From: Streptosporangiaceae bacterium
GTDB taxonomy: Bacteria > Actinomycetota > Actinomycetes > Streptosporangiales > Streptosporangiaceae
Length of the DNA: 10,780 bases
Assembly: GCA_030040815.1 (NCBI GenBank)
Contig: JASHSZ010000695.1
Coordinates: forward strand, 1 to 10,780
Direction: 5' to 3'
Part shown: in pieces, positions 1 to 7,073 of the stretch
Layout of the letters: each line of letters starts with the position of its first letter
How positions within the stretch are numbered: the first letter of the stretch is position 1
Made by a program: the position numbers and the translations under genes
The notes under the pieces: generated by a model
The model's database searches: none
Told to the model about the DNA's origin: nothing
Seen by the model: only the letters and a program-made list of their open reading frames with translations

Positions 1-1
1 C

Positions 2-148
2 GGCGTCCGCACGCCCGAGTTTCCTGCCGAGGTATTTGCGCCAGTACGCGACTTGCTGGTGCGCCTTGCCGTGGACCGTCATGGCCAGTCTGCGGTGATC
101 AGCGCGCTGACCCGCAGGGAGCGCACCCAGCCAATCTCCGCCTTTTAA
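2..148 (+). CDS. C-terminal end of an unidentified protein (5' truncated)
   Basis: Reading from base 2, an open frame runs 48 codons to a TAA at 146-148, so only the C-terminus of a gene starting upstream is visible. The fragment begins GVRTPEFPAEVF, continues with a leucine/arginine-rich stretch resembling a closing amphipathic helix, and ends TQPISAF. Third positions are mostly G/C, as in the genes downstream, which supports real coding. No motif is left that identifies a family, so I do not assign a function. It is on the same strand as the acyl-CoA dehydrogenase that starts 55 bases later and could be co-transcribed with it. Confidence 0.6.
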   Translation, partial: GVRTPEFPAEVFAPVRDLLVRLAVDRHGQSAVISALTRRERTQPISAF

Positions 149-203
149 GATCAGGTGGCGCGAGGCGGCAGGCCTGTCGGTCGCGATCGGGTAGGAACGG
201 CGT

Positions 204-1370
204 GTGGAGTTCAGCGAAGACAGCGAACACGAGGCGATTCGCTCGGCGATCCGGGCGATCTGCACGCAGTTTCCGGACGAGTACTGGGCCGAGGCCGATG
301 CGACGCACGCCTTTCCCTGGGCGTTCTACCAGGCGATGGCCGACGGCGGCTGGCTGGGTGTCGCGATCCCGGCGGAATATGGCGGCAGCGGTGCCGGAAT
401 CACCGCCGCGTCGGTCGTCTTGGAGGAAGTAGCGGCGTCGGGCGCCTGCATGAACGGGGCAAGCGCCGTCCACATGTCCATCTTCGGCATGCAGCCGGTG
501 GTCCTGCACGGCAGCGACGAGCTGAAGCACCGGTACCTGCCCCGGGTCGCGACCGGGGACCTGCACGTGGCGTTCGGCGTCACCGAGCCGGACGCCGGGC
601 TGGACACGACCGCGATCAGCACCCGCGCGGTGCGCGACGGCGACGGATATCGGGTGACCGGTCGGAAGGTCTGGACGTCGAAGGCGCTCGAATCCGAGCG
701 GGTGCTGCTGCTGGTCCGCACCACTGCGCTGGCCGACTGCGCACGCCGCACCGACGGCTTGACGCTGCTGGTCGCCAGCCTGCGGGATCCGGCCGTCAGC
801 ATTCGCGCTATCCGCAAGCTCGGCCGCAACGCGGTGGCCTCGTGCGAGGTGGCCTACGACGGCCTGTACGTCGCGGAGTCTGATCGAGTCGGGCAGGAAG
901 GCAGCGGATTCCGCTATCTGCTCGACGGGCTCAATGCAGAGCGGGTGCTCATCGCGGCAGAGGCGATTGGCATCGGCCGGGCGGCGCTGCGGCGAGCGGC
1001 TAGCTACGCCAGCGGCCGCGTGGTCTTCGGCCGGCCCATCGGCGCGAACCAGGGTGTGTCTTTTCCGCTGGCCGAGGCGCACGCCCGGCTGGCGGCGGCC
1101 GAGCTTGTCACCCGGCAGGCGGCCTGGCGGATCGACCAGCAGCTGCCGAGCGGTGAGCAGGCCAACACCGCCAAGTTCCTGGCCGCCGAGGCAGGCTTCG
1201 CCGCCGCCGACGCGGCCGTGCAGGCACACGGTGGCTTCGGGTACGCCAGTGAGTATCACGTGGAGCGGTACTGGCGCGAGGCGCGGCTGCTGCGGATCGC
1301 GCCGGTGCCGCAGGAGATGGCCCTGAACTACCTGGCCGAGCACGTGCTCGGGCTGCCGCGCTCGTACTGA
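204..1370 (+). CDS. acyl-CoA dehydrogenase (isovaleryl/long-chain-type catalytic base)
   Basis: A 388-residue FAD-dependent acyl-CoA dehydrogenase, predicted to be cytosolic, which would oxidise an acyl-CoA to the 2,3-enoyl-CoA and pass electrons to an electron-transfer flavoprotein. The N-terminal helical domain covers about 1-120. The middle beta domain carries FGVTEPDAGLD (124-134), the counterpart of the usual TEPxAGSD flavin/substrate motif. The C-terminal helical domain has the FAD-contacting FGRPIGANQ (275-283) and QAHGGFGY (340-347). The usual C-terminal catalytic glutamate (IYEGT-type) is absent; the aligned stretch reads IAPVPQEM (365-372). A glutamate lies instead in GLNAER (E246), the base position known from isovaleryl-CoA and long-chain acyl-CoA dehydrogenases. 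The GTG start is preceded by AGGAA at 193-197. Hexamer TAGGAA at 192-197 could alternatively be read as a weak leaderless -10. The carboxymuconolactone-decarboxylase-type gene follows after 21 bases. The family call is secure; the substrate is unknown. Confidence 0.93.
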   Translation: MEFSEDSEHEAIRSAIRAICTQFPDEYWAEADATHAFPWAFYQAMADGGWLGVAIPAEYGGSGAGITAASVVLEEVAASGACMNGASAVHMSIFGMQPVVLHGSDELKHRYLPRVATGDLHVAFGVTEPDAGLDTTAISTRAVRDGDGYRVTGRKVWTSKALESERVLLLVRTTALADCARRTDGLTLLVASLRDPAVSIRAIRKLGRNAVASCEVAYDGLYVAESDRVGQEGSGFRYLLDGLNAERVLIAAEAIGIGRAALRRAASYASGRVVFGRPIGANQGVSFPLAEAHARLAAAELVTRQAAWRIDQQLPSGEQANTAKFLAAEAGFAAADAAVQAHGGFGYASEYHVERYWREARLLRIAPVPQEMALNYLAEHVLGLPRSY

Positions 1371-1379
1371 CCCGCACAG

Positions 1380-1385
1380 TAGGGT
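1380..1385 (+). promoter_or_regulatory. possible leaderless -10 hexamer TAGGGT
   Basis: TAGGGT ends six bases before the ATG at 1392, which places it at -12 to -7 if transcription begins at the start codon. This is the hallmark spacing of actinobacterial leaderless promoters, where TAnnnT is the core. No convincing -35 element is visible. The alternative reading is that AGGGTCGG is a weak ribosome-binding site and the gene is only read through from upstream. Confidence 0.45.
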
Positions 1386-1391
1386 CGGCAC

Positions 1392-1970
1392 ATGAGCCGC
1401 CTTCCCGAACTGCGCCGCGACGACCTGACCGTAGCAGGCCAGGCCGTCTGGGACCTGATCGTGCGCACCCGCGGCAGCCACGTGGTGACCGAGGCTGGCT
1501 GTCTGAGCGGGCCGTTCAACGCATTCGTGCAGGCCCCCGACGCCGGCGGGCCGCTGGCGGCGCTGGGTGCCGCGCTGCGCTTCGGCGGTCCCATTGAGCC
1601 ACGGCTAATCGAGGTCGCCGTCATTACGGTCGCCAGTCACTGGCGGGCCGAGTTCGAGTGGCTGGCGCACGCCAGGCTCGCCCGCGAGGCTGGCGTGCCG
1701 GCCACGGTGGTAAATGCGATCGGCCGCGGCGAGGAGCCGGAGTTCAGCGCGGCCGACGAGCGAGTCGTCTACGCCGCCGTCCGCGAGCTCGTGACCACGG
1801 GCCAGCTGGCCGACGCGAACTACGCGGCCGCGCACGACCTGCTAGGCGACACCGGCACCGTGTACCTCGTGGCGCTGTGCGGGTACTACAGCCTGATTTC
1901 CTACGTGCTCAACGCGTTCCGTGTGCCGCTCCCGGCCGGTGCCGAGCCGATGTGGCCGACCCGCAGCTAG
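1392..1970 (+). CDS. carboxymuconolactone decarboxylase (CMD/AhpD-fold) family protein
   Basis: A 192-residue single-domain protein of the all-helical CMD/AhpD-like fold, predicted to be cytosolic. The diagnostic segment is about 71-101: RLIEVAVITVASHW is followed by EFEWLAH (87-93) and then LAREAGVP, the helix-turn-helix with acidic and histidine residues seen in CMD-type proteins. The peroxidase CxxC pair of AhpD is absent, so alkylhydroperoxidase activity is not supported. Relatives are often found beside acyl-CoA dehydrogenases and hydratases, but most have no assigned reaction. The ATG is preceded by TAGGGT at exactly leaderless spacing, so this gene may have its own promoter as well as read-through from the dehydrogenase 21 bases upstream. 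The precise function is unknown. Confidence 0.85.
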   Translation: MSRLPELRRDDLTVAGQAVWDLIVRTRGSHVVTEAGCLSGPFNAFVQAPDAGGPLAALGAALRFGGPIEPRLIEVAVITVASHWRAEFEWLAHARLAREAGVPATVVNAIGRGEEPEFSAADERVVYAAVRELVTTGQLADANYAAAHDLLGDTGTVYLVALCGYYSLISYVLNAFRVPLPAGAEPMWPTRS

Positions 1971-1999
1971 CGTGCACCACGATATGGACGACGGTAAGG

Positions 2000-2074
2000 G
2001 TGATCATCGTCTTGGTCCTGGTAGTTACTCTTGGGCTTGGCGGACTTGTCGGCTGGCTCGTAACACGGAACTGA
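2000..2074 (+). CDS. possible 24-residue hydrophobic micropeptide
   Basis: From a GTG at 2000 a short frame encodes MIIVLVLVVTLGLGGLVGWL followed by VTRN and TGA, a near-perfect single membrane-spanning stretch with a positively charged C-terminal residue. It lies in the gap between the CMD-fold gene and rph. Against it, there is no well-spaced ribosome-binding site (TAAGG abuts the start), no leaderless -10 hexamer at the right distance, and short hydrophobic frames arise by chance. It could also be a remnant of a degraded membrane protein. Listed as a candidate only. Confidence 0.18.
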   Translation: MIIVLVLVVTLGLGGLVGWLVTRN

Positions 2075-2112
2075 GCGTCGTAGCCCGGCCTCCTCGGCGA
2101 GCGGGGCCAGTT

Positions 2113-2130
2113 GCTCGACGATGTCGGAGC
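2113..2130. repeat. small bulged inverted repeat in the rph leader
   Basis: GCTCGAC and GTCGGAGC flank the triplet GAT. Apart from one bulged G, seven base pairs can form. It lies about 47 bases before the rph start and could be an operator half or a leader hairpin. It does not resemble the published rifamycin-associated element. The rest of 1971-2176 holds the doubtful micropeptide at 2000-2074, a weak -35/-10 pair (TTGGCG at 2037-2042 and TAACAC at 2061-2066, 18 bases apart), and nothing else I can support. Confidence 0.25.
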
Positions 2131-2176
2131 GGACCCCAGACCAGGGTGCCCATGCCCTAGCGACTGGAGGTTGGCG

Positions 2177-4774
2177 ATGATCGAGCGCTACGTGCTGAGT
2201 CTCGAGGAGATCGACGAGACTCAGATCGCACGCGTCGGAGGCAAAGGCGCGCACTTGGGGGAGCTTTCACGGATCGAAGGCGTTCGCGTGCCCTCTGGCT
2301 TTTGCGTTACGACGGATGCTTTCCGGCGGACTATCGCCGAGGCGCCCTCGATTGCCCATCAGCTCGATCGGCTGTCGCGCCTTGGCCTGGACGATCGGGG
2401 GGCGATCGGCACGCTCAGCGCGGAGATCCGCAGGACGTTCGAAGAGGCTGCCATTCCTGACGATGTGGTGAGGTCGATCGCACGCTCGCTCGGCCGGCTC
2501 GGCGAGCAAGCCGTCTGTGCCTTGAGATCTAGTGCGACGGCGGAGGACTTGCCTGCTGCCTCTTTCGCGGGCCAGCACGACACGTACCTCAATGTCGCAG
2601 GACAGGCTGCGATCCTTCAGCACATCAGCCGGTGCTGGGCCTCGCTGTTCAACGAGCGGGCCGTTACCTACCGCCTGCGGAACGGGTTCGACCACCGGAA
2701 GGTTCTCATGGCCGTGGTCGTCCAGCAGATGGTCTTCCCGCCGGCCGCTGGCATCCTCTTCACGGCGGACCCCGTCACCTCCAACCGGAAGGTCTGCTCC
2801 ATCGAGGCCAGCTTCGGCCTCGGCGAGGCCCTGGTATCCGGCCTGGTGAACGCGGACGTCTACAAGGTGCGTGACGGTGAGGTCATCGCCAAGGCAGTCG
2901 CCGCCAAACAGCTGGCCATCTATGCCGCGCCGTCAGGCGGCACGCAAGCTGTGGCGATACAGGCAGATCGGCAGCAGCAGGCACTGACCGATGCGCAGAT
3001 CGTTCGGCTTGCGCAGCTGGGCCGACAGATCGAAGCGCGCTTCGGCCAGCCCCAGGACATCGAGTGGTGCCTGGTCGACAACGGGTTTCAGGTTGTTCAG
3101 AGCCGACCGATCACCACGCTCTTTCCCGTTCCAGCGACCAGCGATCAAGATAACCACGTCTACGTCTCCGTCGGCCATCAGCAGATGATGACCGACCCGA
3201 TGAAGCCTCTGGGGCTCTCCCTATGGCAGCTCACAACGACGCGGCCCATGTTCGAGGCTGGCGGTCGGCTGTTCGTCGACGTCACGAGGGAACTGAGTTC
3301 GCCAGCGAGTCGCGCAAGTCTCCTTGAGGCGCTCGGGGGATCAGATCCGCTGATCGGGGACGCGCTGCAGACCATCGTGCAACGCGGCGACTTCATCCCG
3401 ATCCCGCCGGACGACAACCCCGGTGGCGAGACGCCGGCGAGCGGCGCGCTAGCGCCGATCGCGACTGATCCGACCATCGTCACCGAGCTGATCGAGCGCA
3501 GCGAGGCCTCCCTCGCCGCCCTGCAGCGTGACATCCGAGCCGTGTCCGGCGAGGCGCTTGTCGACTTCATCGCCGGGGACGTCCGGGAGCTGCAGCGGAT
3601 CATTTTCGATCCACAAGGATTTCAGGTGCTCAGGGCCGGGATGCAGGCCGCCTCGTGGCTCAACAAGCACGTGCAGGCGTGGCTCGGCGAGAAGAACGCG
3701 GCCGACGCGCTCACCCAGTCCGTACCCAACAACGTCACGTCGGAAATGGGGCTGGCACTCCTGGACGTCGCGGACGTGATCCGCCCACATCCGGACGTGG
3801 TGGCCTTCCTGCAACACGTTGAGGATGAGAGCTTCCTGGACGACCTGCCGAAGCTCGCGGGCGGGCGGGAAGCCGCTAACGCCCTCCGGGCCTACCTCGA
3901 CAAGTACGGGATGCGCTGCGTCGGCGAGATCGACATCACGAGACCGCGCTGGAGCGAACACCCCACGACTCTCCTGCCCTTGATCCTCGGCAACATCAAG
4001 AGCTTCGAGCAGGGCGCGGGTGAGCGCCGCTTCGAGCAAGGCCGACAAGAAGCGCGGGAGAAGGAACGGGAGCTGCTGGTTCGCGTGCGGGCCCTGCCGG
4101 ACGGTGGCCGGAAGGCCGAGCAGGTCAAGCGGATGATCGAGCGGGTCCGGACCTTCATCGGATACCGCGAGTATCCGAAGTATCACATGGTGAGTCGTTA
4201 CTTCATCTACAAGCAGGCCTTGCTCGCTGATGCCGAACGCCTCGTGCGCGCTCAGGCCCTTCGTGAGAAGGAAGACATCTTCTACCTCAGGTTCCGTGAG
4301 CTCCACGACGTCGTGCGAACGAATCAGGTGGACGAGCAGCTCATTCGCCAGCGCAAAAACGCGTTCAGGTCATATCAGGCGCTCACACCGCCGCGCGTGC
4401 TCACGTCGGATGGCGAGGTCATTGCCGGCAGTTACCGACGCCTCGAGGTCCCGCCCAGCGCGCTGGTCGGCTTGCCCGTCTCCGCCGGAACTGTCGAGGG
4501 GCGGGCTCGCGTCATCCTGGACATGGCCGACGCTGCTCTCGAAGCGGACGACATCCTGGTCACCGCCTACACGGACCCCAGCTGGACGCCCGTATTCGTC
4601 GCCATCAAGGGCCTGGTGACGGAGGTGGGGGGACTCATGACACACGGCGCGGTGATCGCGAGAGAGTACGGCCTGCCGGCCGTCGTCGGGGTGGAGCACG
4701 CAACCCGCCTGATCCGGGACGGGCAGCGGATCCGCGTGCACGGATCGGACGGGTACATCGAGATCTTGTCCTAG
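2177..4774 (+). CDS. rph: rifampin phosphotransferase (RPH)
   Basis: An 865-residue cytosolic enzyme of the PEP-synthase-related RPH family, which transfers the beta-phosphate of ATP to the C21 hydroxyl of rifamycins and so inactivates them. Domains: ATP-grasp about 1-315, with GGKGAH (21-26), ALRSSATAED (115-124), DIEW (294-297) and VQSRPITT (307-314); rifampin-binding region about 325-755, opening with VSVGHQQMMTDPMKPLG (330-346); swivelling phosphohistidine domain about 765-865, with GGLMTHGAVIAREYGLPAVV (818-837), in which H823 matches the catalytic histidine. Length and motifs match Listeria RPH and the Bacillus subtilis protein annotated pps; true PEP synthases have TCH at the histidine and lack the VGHQQMMTDP segment. 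CTGGAGG (2164-2170), six bases before ATG 2177, fixes the start. Of the first 65 codons, 18 end in A or T, against 6 in the crotonase gene, so its base use differs from neighbours. It is convergent with the YceI gene. Confidence 0.93.
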   Translation: MIERYVLSLEEIDETQIARVGGKGAHLGELSRIEGVRVPSGFCVTTDAFRRTIAEAPSIAHQLDRLSRLGLDDRGAIGTLSAEIRRTFEEAAIPDDVVRSIARSLGRLGEQAVCALRSSATAEDLPAASFAGQHDTYLNVAGQAAILQHISRCWASLFNERAVTYRLRNGFDHRKVLMAVVVQQMVFPPAAGILFTADPVTSNRKVCSIEASFGLGEALVSGLVNADVYKVRDGEVIAKAVAAKQLAIYAAPSGGTQAVAIQADRQQQALTDAQIVRLAQLGRQIEARFGQPQDIEWCLVDNGFQVVQSRPITTLFPVPATSDQDNHVYVSVGHQQMMTDPMKPLGLSLWQLTTTRPMFEAGGRLFVDVTRELSSPASRASLLEALGGSDPLIGDALQTIVQRGDFIPIPPDDNPGGETPASGALAPIATDPTIVTELIERSEASLAALQRDIRAVSGEALVDFIAGDVRELQRIIFDPQGFQVLRAGMQAASWLNKHVQAWLGEKNAADALTQSVPNNVTSEMGLALLDVADVIRPHPDVVAFLQHVEDESFLDDLPKLAGGREAANALRAYLDKYGMRCVGEIDITRPRWSEHPTTLLPLILGNIKSFEQGAGERRFEQGRQEAREKERELLVRVRALPDGGRKAEQVKRMIERVRTFIGYREYPKYHMVSRYFIYKQALLADAERLVRAQALREKEDIFYLRFRELHDVVRTNQVDEQLIRQRKNAFRSYQALTPPRVLTSDGEVIAGSYRRLEVPPSALVGLPVSAGTVEGRARVILDMADAALEADDILVTAYTDPSWTPVFVAIKGLVTEVGGLMTHGAVIAREYGLPAVVGVEHATRLIRDGQRIRVHGSDGYIEILS

Positions 4775-4776
4775 GT

Positions 4777-4791
4777 GACCAGCGGCTGGTC
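4777..4791 (+). terminator. probable terminator hairpin after rph
   Basis: Two bases after the rph stop, GACCAG and CTGGTC pair around the loop CGG, giving a 6-bp stem. Only CTTG follows, with no U-tract, which is usual for actinobacterial terminators. The hairpin lies at the start of the 104-base gap between the convergent rph and YceI genes. Nothing else stands out in 4792-4878. Confidence 0.45.
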
Positions 4792-4878
4792 CTTGACGCC
4801 GACTGGGGTCTCGTGATGCGTGGTCATGGCAGAGATGGGGTGCGTCCCGGAATCGGTCGTGCCCGGCCCACTGCCGCG

Positions 4879-5454
4879 CTAATCCCGCGTCGCCTCGATG
4901 TCGAGGGCAACGCGCACAGTATCGGGCACCATGAAACCGCCGCCAGCCAGCGGAACATGGCCGAATTTCAGCACTCCGAAATCACCGCGCTTTATCTCCG
5001 CGGTAGCGGAGAGACCAAGCCGGTTCTTGCCCCACGTGTCGGTGATGACGCCGTGAAAGACTAGGTCCAGCGTGACCGGCCGGGTGACGCCGTGGATGGT
5101 CAGCTCACCCGCCAGGGCGTATCTGCCTGGCGCGCTCTCGGTCAGCCCACGCGACGAGAAATCAATCGTCGGGTACGTCGCGACGTCGAGGACGTCAGCG
5201 CCGAGCACTTTCTCGTCCCGCAGCGAGTTGCCGGTTGTCAGCGTGGCTGCGTCGATCGCGGCATTGACAGACGAGGAAGGCAGATCGGGAGTGATGCGTA
5301 TCGTGCCGGCCGGTCCGGACGCGAGGCCGCGGGCAAGCGCCACGGTGAAGTGTTCAACCGTGAAGGTGACGAATGAGTGCATCGAGTCGATAGTCCAGGT
5401 GCCGGGTTCCGGCAGCGAGGTGTTCACAACGTCGTTCGATGCCATTTCTGTCAT
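4879..5454 (-). CDS. YceI family protein
   Basis: A 191-residue protein of the YceI/lipocalin-like beta-barrel family, whose members bind long isoprenoid or amphipathic lipids in an internal cavity. Visible family landmarks are GTWTIDSMHSFVTFTVEH (18-35), NSLRDEKVLGADVLDVATYP (76-95), GELTIHGVTRPVTLDLVF (116-133) and GLSATAEIKRGDFGV (147-161), in the standard order and at the usual length. There is no signal peptide, so it is predicted to be cytoplasmic, as in many actinobacterial members. GGAG lies five bases before the ATG at 5454 and supports that start over a second ATG three codons on. About 17 of the first 66 codons end in A or T, similar to rph and looser than the flanking lipid genes. 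It diverges from the interrupted P450 and converges with rph. No specific ligand or pathway can be read from the sequence. Confidence 0.92.
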   Translation of the reverse strand: MTEMASNDVVNTSLPEPGTWTIDSMHSFVTFTVEHFTVALARGLASGPAGTIRITPDLPSSSVNAAIDAATLTTGNSLRDEKVLGADVLDVATYPTIDFSSRGLTESAPGRYALAGELTIHGVTRPVTLDLVFHGVITDTWGKNRLGLSATAEIKRGDFGVLKFGHVPLAGGGFMVPDTVRVALDIEATRD

Positions 5455-5504
5455 CAGATCTCCATGGGAATGGCGGGGAAGGTCATCTCGCGTCGAGGGG
5501 TCTC

Positions 5505-5510
5505 ATGGTA
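5505..5510 (-). promoter_or_regulatory. possible -10 hexamer for the YceI gene
   Basis: On the minus strand this reads TACCAT, a TAnnnT-type -10, and would give a leader of about 45 bases ending in the GGAG ribosome-binding site of the YceI gene. The -35 region is poor (CTGCCG-like), and the 5521-5540 dyad overlaps it. Confidence 0.3.
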
Positions 5511-5520
5511 GCCTGCGGGA

Positions 5521-5540
5521 CTCGGCGGCAGGTTGCCGAG
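5521..5540. repeat. inverted repeat in the YceI-P450 divergent region
   Basis: CTCGGC at 5521-5526 and GCCGAG at 5535-5540 form a 6-bp perfect inverted repeat around an 8-base centre. It is placed between two divergent genes and over the likely -35 of the YceI gene, so it is a candidate regulator site. No regulator gene is in the window, and six-base dyads are frequent at this base composition. Confidence 0.3.
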
Positions 5541-5579
5541 CGTCCCCCGGTTGCAACTGGAACATCCGGTCGGCCGCCT

Positions 5580-5585
5580 TATCGT
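5580..5585 (+). promoter_or_regulatory. possible leaderless -10 hexamer TATCGT before the P450
   Basis: TATCGT lies at -12 to -7 relative to the ATG at 5592, with only GGTGGC between. CTGGAA at 5557-5562 is 17 bases further upstream and matches three of six consensus -35 positions. There is no properly spaced Shine-Dalgarno sequence, which favours a leaderless transcript. Confidence 0.4.
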
Positions 5586-5591
5586 GGTGGC

Positions 5592-6797
5592 ATGGCCCCC
5601 GAGATCAACCTGGTCGATCCGGACACCTACCAGCGCGGCGGGCCCCCGCATAACCAGTTCCGCTGGCTGCGCGAGCACGATCCGGTGCACTGGCACGCCG
5701 ACGGCGGCGGGCTGGGCTGGCCGCGATTCTGGGCCGTCACCACCCATGCGGACATCGCACAGGTGTCCAGGCACCCGGAGATCTTTTCCTCGGCGCGCCG
5801 GCTGTCGCTGTTCGGTGAGGTGCCCGAGGACCACATCGAGCTACAGCGGCTGATGATGCTCAACATGGACCCGCCGCAGCACACCCGGCAGCGCGCATTC
5901 GTGAACCGCGGGTTCACGCCGCGGATGATCGGCCAACTCGAGCAGCACATCACCGAGATCTGCCACACGCTGCTCGACCCCTTGGCCACGCGCGGCGCCG
6001 TGGACTTTGTCACCGAGATTGCGGCGCCGCTGCCGTTGTGGGTCATCTGTGAGCTCGTGGGTGCGCCGGTCGAGGACCGGGCCCGCCTCTTCGAGCTGTC
6101 GAACATCCTCATCGGATCGGCGGACCCCGAATTCCAGGTCGCTCCCCACGCGCCACAGGCCGCTGCCGCGGAGGTGTACGCCTACGGCGCCGCGCTCGCG
6201 GAACGCCGTCGGGCGGAGCCTGCCGACGACATCGTCACCCGGCTGCTGTAACCCGACGACAACGGCGAGGCACTGACCGGCGACGAGTTCGACCTGTTCT
6301 TCCTGCTGCTCACTGTCGCCGGGAACGAGACCACGAGGAACGCGGCCGCGGGCGGCATGCTCGCGCTGTGTGAGCATCCGGATCAGTGGCAGCGGCTGCT
6401 CGACGACCCGTCGCTCATCCCGACCGCGGCCGAGGAGATAGTTCGCTGGGTGAGCCCGGTGAACATGTTCCGCCGCACCACCATGCGTGACACCGACCTG
6501 CACGGCCGTCCGATCGCGGCCGGCGACAAGGTCGTCGTTTTCTACGCGTCTGCCAACCGCGACCCCGACGTGTTCGCCGCGCCGAACGAGTTCGACGTCG
6601 GCCGCGATTCCAACCCGCACGTCGGCTTCGGCGGCGGACCGCACTTCTGCCTGGGCCGCCATCTCGCCGCGCTGGAGTTGCGCGTGCTGCTGCAGGTCCT
6701 AATCGAGCGGATGCCCGCGATCCGGCTCGCCGGGGAGCCGAGCCGACTGCGGTCCAACTTCATCAACGGCATCAAGCACCTGCCGGTGCGCTTCTAG
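5592..6797 (+). pseudogene. cytochrome P450 interrupted by one in-frame TAA
   Basis: The frame from ATG 5592 to TAG 6795-6797 is 401 codons, full length for a bacterial cytosolic P450, but codon 220 (6249-6251) is TAA. Everything else keeps the frame and the family motifs: MDPPQHTRQR (92-101) in the C-helix region, the I-helix oxygen-activation motif AGNETT (243-248), ExxR as EEIVR (281-285), and the haem-ligand loop FGGGPHFCLG (346-355) with C353 as thiolate ligand. The stop falls in VTRLL-stop-PDDNGEALTG, just before the I helix, so the 219-residue product would have no haem ligand. An in-frame ATG at 6357 would make only the C-terminal part. The lack of other damage suggests a recent single substitution (for example CAA to TAA) or a sequencing error. 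The overall look resembles sterol-type actinobacterial P450s (CYP124/125/142 group), which is an inference. It converges with the 74-residue gene 24 bases downstream. Confidence 0.88.
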
Positions 6798-6821
6798 CGC
6801 GCGGCTGCCAGATCCGTGCCG

Positions 6822-7046
6822 CTACTCGTGATGGTCTGCGGCGGGGAACTCGACCAGGGAGACGATCCTGCTCGCCATGAAGCGCGCCGTGCGTACCGGC
6901 GTGCCGGTGCGGGTCACCTCCGACACCTCGACCAGGCCGCGCCGGGTTGTCACCTCCACCCGGCGGCCGGCCCGGGTCGCAGTCACCTCGTAGGCGCGGG
7001 TCCCATCCCCGATGTCGACGACTATCTCGACCCGGTCACCCTTCAT
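6822..7046 (-). CDS. conserved-looking hypothetical protein, 74 residues, beta-rich
   Basis: A small minus-strand frame encoding a soluble, charged, beta-rich protein. It begins MKGDRVEIVVDIGDGTRAYE, continues with alternating Thr/Val/Arg strands (ATRAGRRVEVTTRRGLVEVS, 23-42), and ends with TRTGTPVRTARFMASRIVSL (46-65) and an acidic/histidine tail. About nine in ten codons end in G or C. GGGGTGA precedes the ATG at 7046 at suitable spacing; an in-frame GTG 13 codons upstream is less well supported. No signal peptide or membrane segment is visible. I do not recognise a named family; the composition resembles small SH3-like or barrel proteins, without proof. It converges with the P450 and diverges from the membrane-protein gene at 7155. 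A plus-strand frame over the same bases has no protein-like features. Confidence 0.6.
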   Translation of the reverse strand: MKGDRVEIVVDIGDGTRAYEVTATRAGRRVEVTTRRGLVEVSEVTRTGTPVRTARFMASRIVSLVEFPAADHHE

Positions 7047-7073
7047 GTCTTCACCCCGCTGGTCGAACAACAA

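Noticed and set aside
99..1481. Minus-strand open frame of 460 codons
   Set aside because: It is antisense to the acyl-CoA dehydrogenase at 204-1370, which has full family motifs; its own translation has none.
2032..2050. Rifamycin-associated element upstream of rph
   Set aside because: Only the left half-site is close (TGGGCTTG); the right half does not match, so the inverted repeat is absent.
2111..2176. Upstream TTG start adding 22 residues to rph
   Set aside because: The added residues have no family resemblance, and CTGGAGG six bases before ATG 2177 gives the start known for RPH proteins.
4893..4906. Inverted repeat CCTCGA-TG-TCGAGG as a terminator
   Set aside because: It lies inside the coding end of the YceI gene with a two-base loop too tight for a full stem; probably chance.
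6798..6821. Terminator in the P450/74-residue convergent gap
   Set aside because: Only 4-bp pairings are visible, too weak to call.
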